NCBI GenBank assembly: GCA_042096455.1
Contig: JBELLU010000066.1
Coordinates: forward strand, 1 to 7,695
Reading direction: 5' to 3'
DNA length: 7,695 nucleotides
From: UBA7445 sp042096455
GTDB taxonomy: Bacteria > Verrucomicrobiota > Verrucomicrobiia > Opitutales > Coraliomargaritaceae
Within the stretch, counting starts at the first letter, position 1. Each line of letters opens with the position of its first letter. Position numbers and translations under genes: made by a program. Below the pieces are notes generated by a model, which saw only the letters and a program-made list of their open reading frames with translations, made no database searches and was not told the origin of the DNA. Positions 5,727 through 7,695 of this stretch are shown here, piece after piece.

Positions 5727-6173
5727 TCAGTCTTGGCTGAGGTCGTGGAAGCGCAGACCTTTAAAGCGGGAAAAATCACGGTCAAAACCGGCGATTTGGA
5801 TCCCGTAGGTCAGCGCAAACGCCGCGAGGTAGGCATTCATCCAACGTTTTGGAGCGGCTGATTTCAAGGCCGCGAATTGTTTCCAGCGAGTTTCAATACC
5901 CTTCGGTTCCGGGAGAAAGAGTATTTGCGGTAGGGATGCGATGCCTTCCCATTTGCGCCAGGCGAGGGCGTTGTCAATGTGCTCACTGCGGTAGGTTTTT
6001 TGAATAATCGGAGTGGTGACGAGGCGGAGGAATGAAAGCTGGGTGGCGCGGCAAACCGCCACCGGCGCACTGCTATGGGCCGCTTCGAAGACCGCCCGGG
6101 CGGCGGCATGTCCCGGATGTGAACTAAAGGCGAGGGCGATCCAGGCACTGCTGTCAAAAAGGGTAGCGGGCAT
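5727..6173 (-). CDS. vapC: VapC-like PIN-domain toxin
   Basis: Probable type II toxin of the PIN ribonuclease family (VapC toxins cut tRNA or rRNA). The 148 residues begin with strand and acidic residue FDSSAW (D7 is the first metal ligand). RATQLSFLRLVTTP (42-55) is the motif of a VapC subfamily in which Gln (Q45) often stands where other PIN proteins have Glu. The third acidic position, usually WxDAYLAAFA, reads WMNAYLAAFA here, putting Asn at 113. D131 and D133 in GFDRDF (129-134) follow. Metal binding may therefore be weakened; whether the toxin is active is open. The ATG lies 10 bases after the vapB stop, the normal antitoxin-first arrangement, and the gene converges on fabF. The position between two housekeeping genes suggests insertion, but no mobile-element ends were seen. 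Confidence 0.88.
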   Translation of the reverse strand: MPATLFDSSAWIALAFSSHPGHAAARAVFEAAHSSAPVAVCRATQLSFLRLVTTPIIQKTYRSEHIDNALAWRKWEGIASLPQILFLPEPKGIETRWKQFAALKSAAPKRWMNAYLAAFALTYGIQIAGFDRDFSRFKGLRFHDLSQD

Positions 6174-6183
6174 CGGCTTGGCT

Positions 6184-6450
6184 TTAGTGTTCGCGGAGGC
6201 TTTCCTCCTGAAGCGCGATTAATGCCTCGATGGAAAGATTGGAGGCGGGGGCGTCGGGTTCACATACGAAGAGCGGGGTCTTAACTTTTTGTGCGTAAGC
6301 CTGCCCGGCAGGGGTGGATTTTTCCGGCGTTGCCTGCATCACCTTCCGCAGGCCATCGATCACCAATTGCCGCAGCGTGGTTCCATTCTCCAAGGCGTGC
6401 CGTTTCGCCTCCAGACCCAGTTCATCCGGTAATTCGATTGTAGTCTTCAT
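6184..6450 (-). CDS. vapB: VapB-type ribbon-helix-helix antitoxin
   Basis: Small 88-residue protein, the probable antitoxin and DNA-binding autoregulator for the PIN toxin that follows it. Residues 1-38 (MKTTIELPDELGLEAKRHAL onward) have the ribbon-helix-helix pattern of VapB/MetJ-type regulators: an N-terminal alternating strand, then two helices with GTTLRQLVIDGLRKVM. The rest (about 40-88) is proline- and acid-containing and would wrap the toxin, as antitoxin C-termini do. The start has GAGG almost touching the ATG, too close for a Shine-Dalgarno sequence. A perfect inverted repeat lies just upstream, between -35- and -10-like elements, supporting autoregulation. It begins 64 bases after the ribBA-type gene on the same strand. 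Confidence 0.85.
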   Translation of the reverse strand: MKTTIELPDELGLEAKRHALENGTTLRQLVIDGLRKVMQATPEKSTPAGQAYAQKVKTPLFVCEPDAPASNLSIEALIALQEESLREH

Positions 6451-6456
6451 ACCTCA

Positions 6457-6484
6457 ACCGTAAACCCATATTTACGGGCGTCAA
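6457..6484 (-). promoter_or_regulatory. vapBC promoter with embedded operator palindrome
   Basis: Read on the minus strand: TTGACG (6484-6479, 5 of 6 matches to a -35), 16 bases, then TACGGT (6462-6457, a weak -10), six bases and the vapB ATG. Inside is a perfect 7-base inverted repeat, CCGTAAA and TTTACGG (6477-6471 and 6464-6458), with a six-base spacer TATGGG. A ribbon-helix-helix antitoxin commonly binds such a site to repress its own operon. The palindrome is clear; the promoter call is weaker. Confidence 0.6.
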
Positions 6485-6514
6485 GCCTCCTGAAGCACCC
6501 TTGCCACCGCAGGG

Positions 6515-7624
6515 TTAAGCCTGTACCTGTTCGACGATTTCGAGGTCGTAACCGTCGAGGCCTACCACCTTGCGGTTCGTGCCGGAGAGGAGCCGGATCT
6601 TCTTCAGCCCCAGCGCCACCAGAATCTGTGCCCCGATACCGTAATCGCGGAAATCCATCTTGGCGGGGCCGACCGTTTTGAGGGCGGCGGTACCGTCCTT
6701 TTCCTGTATGCGAATCCCGCCCTGCGCCTGCTCGATATAGAGCACCACCCCGTGCCCCTTTTCAGCGATCGATTTAAGGGCTCGGTTGAGGGCGTTGTAA
6801 TTCCCCATACCCTTCGCGCGGAAGATATCGGCGAGGAGGTTCTCGCTTTGCACCCGCACGAGGGTCGGCTCGGCGTCGAGGGTTCCCATGCTGAGGGCAA
6901 AGTGTTGACGGTTGTCGAGGACGCTGCGGAAGACGTGGAGATCGAAGGTGCCGAATTCCGATTCAAAGGGTTCGGTAAGGAGGTGCTCGACGAGGCGGTC
7001 GCGGGTGTGGCGGTATTCAATGAGGTCTGCAATCGAAATGAGCTTGAGGCCGTGTTCCTCCTTGAAACGCAGGAGATCGGGGAGGCGCGCGAGGGAACCG
7101 TCCTCGTTCAAAATTTCACAAATCACGCCGGCGGGGCTCAGCCCGGCGAGTTGGGCGAGGTCGACCGCCGCTTCGGTATGCCCGGCGCGTTGCAGGACGC
7201 CCCCCGGTTTGGCGCGGAGCGGGAAGACGTGGCCCGGTTGCACAAGGGCATCGGGCTGGGTGGCGGGGTCGCCGAGGAGACGGATCGTTTCAGCGCGATC
7301 CGCAGCGCTGATTCCGGTGGTGATCCCCCGCGCGGCATCGACCGAAACCGCGAAATCGGTCTGGTGGGATTCGCGGTTTTCCGCCGCCATCGGATTGATC
7401 CCGAGGTGACGCAATTGTGGCCCGAGCATCGGAACGCAGATCAGGCCCCGGGCGTGGCGAATCATCATATTGACCGCCTCCGGAGTGACCTTCTCCGCCG
7501 CAAAGATGAGGTCGCCCTCGTTTTCGCGCGCCTCGTCGTCGGTCACAATGACAAGTTTGCCGTCCGCGATATCGCGGATCGCGGCTTCAATGGAATCGAA
7601 GGGACTGTCGTTTTGCTGCGCCAT
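6515..7624 (-). CDS. ribB: RibBA-type fusion: DHBP synthase with degenerate GTP cyclohydrolase II domain
   Basis: Riboflavin pathway protein of 369 residues. The N-terminal half (about 8-206) is 3,4-dihydroxy-2-butanone-4-phosphate synthase, which makes the four-carbon unit from ribulose 5-phosphate. It has intact motifs: DDEARENEGDL (29-39), GHVFPLRA (131-138) and RAGHTEAAVDL (146-156), so it should be active. The C-terminal part (about 207-369) is homologous to GTP cyclohydrolase II but lacks its catalytic apparatus. VRVQSENL replaces VRVHSECL, and the second and third zinc cysteines are M273 and N275. QEGRGIGL reads QAQGGIRI (299-306), losing the catalytic Arg, and about ten residues are missing before RDYGIGAQIL (326-335). 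It is therefore expected not to open GTP, and another RibA must exist elsewhere. The ATG directly precedes the synthase domain. No other rib gene lies in the window. It is often annotated ribBA; ribB is the safer symbol. Confidence 0.93.
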   Translation of the reverse strand: MAQQNDSPFDSIEAAIRDIADGKLVIVTDDEARENEGDLIFAAEKVTPEAVNMMIRHARGLICVPMLGPQLRHLGINPMAAENRESHQTDFAVSVDAARGITTGISAADRAETIRLLGDPATQPDALVQPGHVFPLRAKPGGVLQRAGHTEAAVDLAQLAGLSPAGVICEILNEDGSLARLPDLLRFKEEHGLKLISIADLIEYRHTRDRLVEHLLTEPFESEFGTFDLHVFRSVLDNRQHFALSMGTLDAEPTLVRVQSENLLADIFRAKGMGNYNALNRALKSIAEKGHGVVLYIEQAQGGIRIQEKDGTAALKTVGPAKMDFRDYGIGAQILVALGLKKIRLLSGTNRKVVGLDGYDLEIVEQVQA

Positions 7625-7634
7625 AAATTGGAAG

Positions 7635-7640
7635 GGTATA
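7635..7640 (-). promoter_or_regulatory. Possible -10 element before the ribBA-type gene
   Basis: On the minus strand TATACC (7640-7635, 4 of 6 matches) lies ten bases before the ATG, which would give a leader of only three or four bases. No good -35 is present at normal spacing. The remaining bases to the window end hold no gene, no FMN-riboswitch-like pattern that I can recognise and no terminator. Confidence 0.2.
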
Positions 7641-7695
7641 GTGTTGGGACAATTGGCTATGGAGCAAGCGTGAAGGAAGGGGGTGGGAAGGTTGA

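Noticed and set aside
5700..6514. vapBC segment as a complete mobile element
   Set aside because: No transposase, integrase, direct repeats or terminal inverted repeats flank it; only the vapB operator palindrome and the short GCGCCAG repeat are present.
6912..7409. Plus-strand open frame of 165 codons opposite the ribBA-type gene
   Set aside because: Arg/Ser-rich with no recognisable domain, fully antisense to a recognised gene.
7637..7642. Plus-strand TATAGT resembling a -10
   Set aside because: No plausible plus-strand gene or good -35 accompanies it, and the window ends shortly after.
7625..7695. Possible FMN riboswitch upstream of the riboflavin gene
   Set aside because: Only 71 bases are available and I see no RFN-type conserved segments; the region is too short to hold the whole element.

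Overview
The window is ordinary bacterial chromosome: GC-rich, tightly packed, almost all housekeeping genes plus one toxin-antitoxin pair. No prophage, insertion sequence, CRISPR array, rRNA or tRNA was seen. The style of the acyl carrier protein and FabF, and the complete absence of Shine-Dalgarno sequences, suggest a GC-rich Verrucomicrobiota-like bacterium (Opitutae-type). That placement is inference from protein resemblance, not proof.

Layout. Positions 6-3107 hold a four-gene minus-strand cluster, probably one operon with 8-22 base gaps, read in the order RluB/RsuA-type rRNA pseudouridine synthase, folD, an RDD-family membrane protein, proC. A 133-base divergent region (3108-3240) separates it from the plus-strand fatty acid genes fabG and acpP. 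A strong intrinsic terminator (4311-4340) ends fabG-acpP. After about 100 bases comes fabF (4440-5699), which probably has its own promoter. fabF converges on a minus-strand vapBC-type toxin-antitoxin pair (5727-6450), with a short GCGCCAG tandem repeat between the stop codons. Upstream of vapB lies a perfect 20-base inverted repeat that fits an autoregulatory operator. The last gene (6515-7624, minus) is a ribBA-type fusion.

How the genes work together. FabG (3-ketoacyl-ACP reductase), ACP (carrier) and FabF (elongating condensing enzyme) are three parts of one type II fatty acid synthesis cycle. FolD supplies one-carbon folates, ProC makes proline, and the pseudouridine synthase modifies rRNA; their clustering looks like economy of packing rather than a shared pathway. 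The ribBA product makes the four-carbon precursor of riboflavin.

Most worth a second look: (1) the GTP cyclohydrolase II half of the ribBA product has lost all three zinc cysteines and the catalytic arginine motif, so it is probably a DHBP synthase with a repurposed or dead C-terminal domain; (2) none of the ten start codons has a usable Shine-Dalgarno sequence, and promoter-like elements sit within a few bases of several start codons, hinting at leaderless messages; (3) the VapC-like toxin has Asn where the family has a metal-binding Asp; (4) ACP carries a four-residue insertion between helices II and III. I found no convincing wholly new system.
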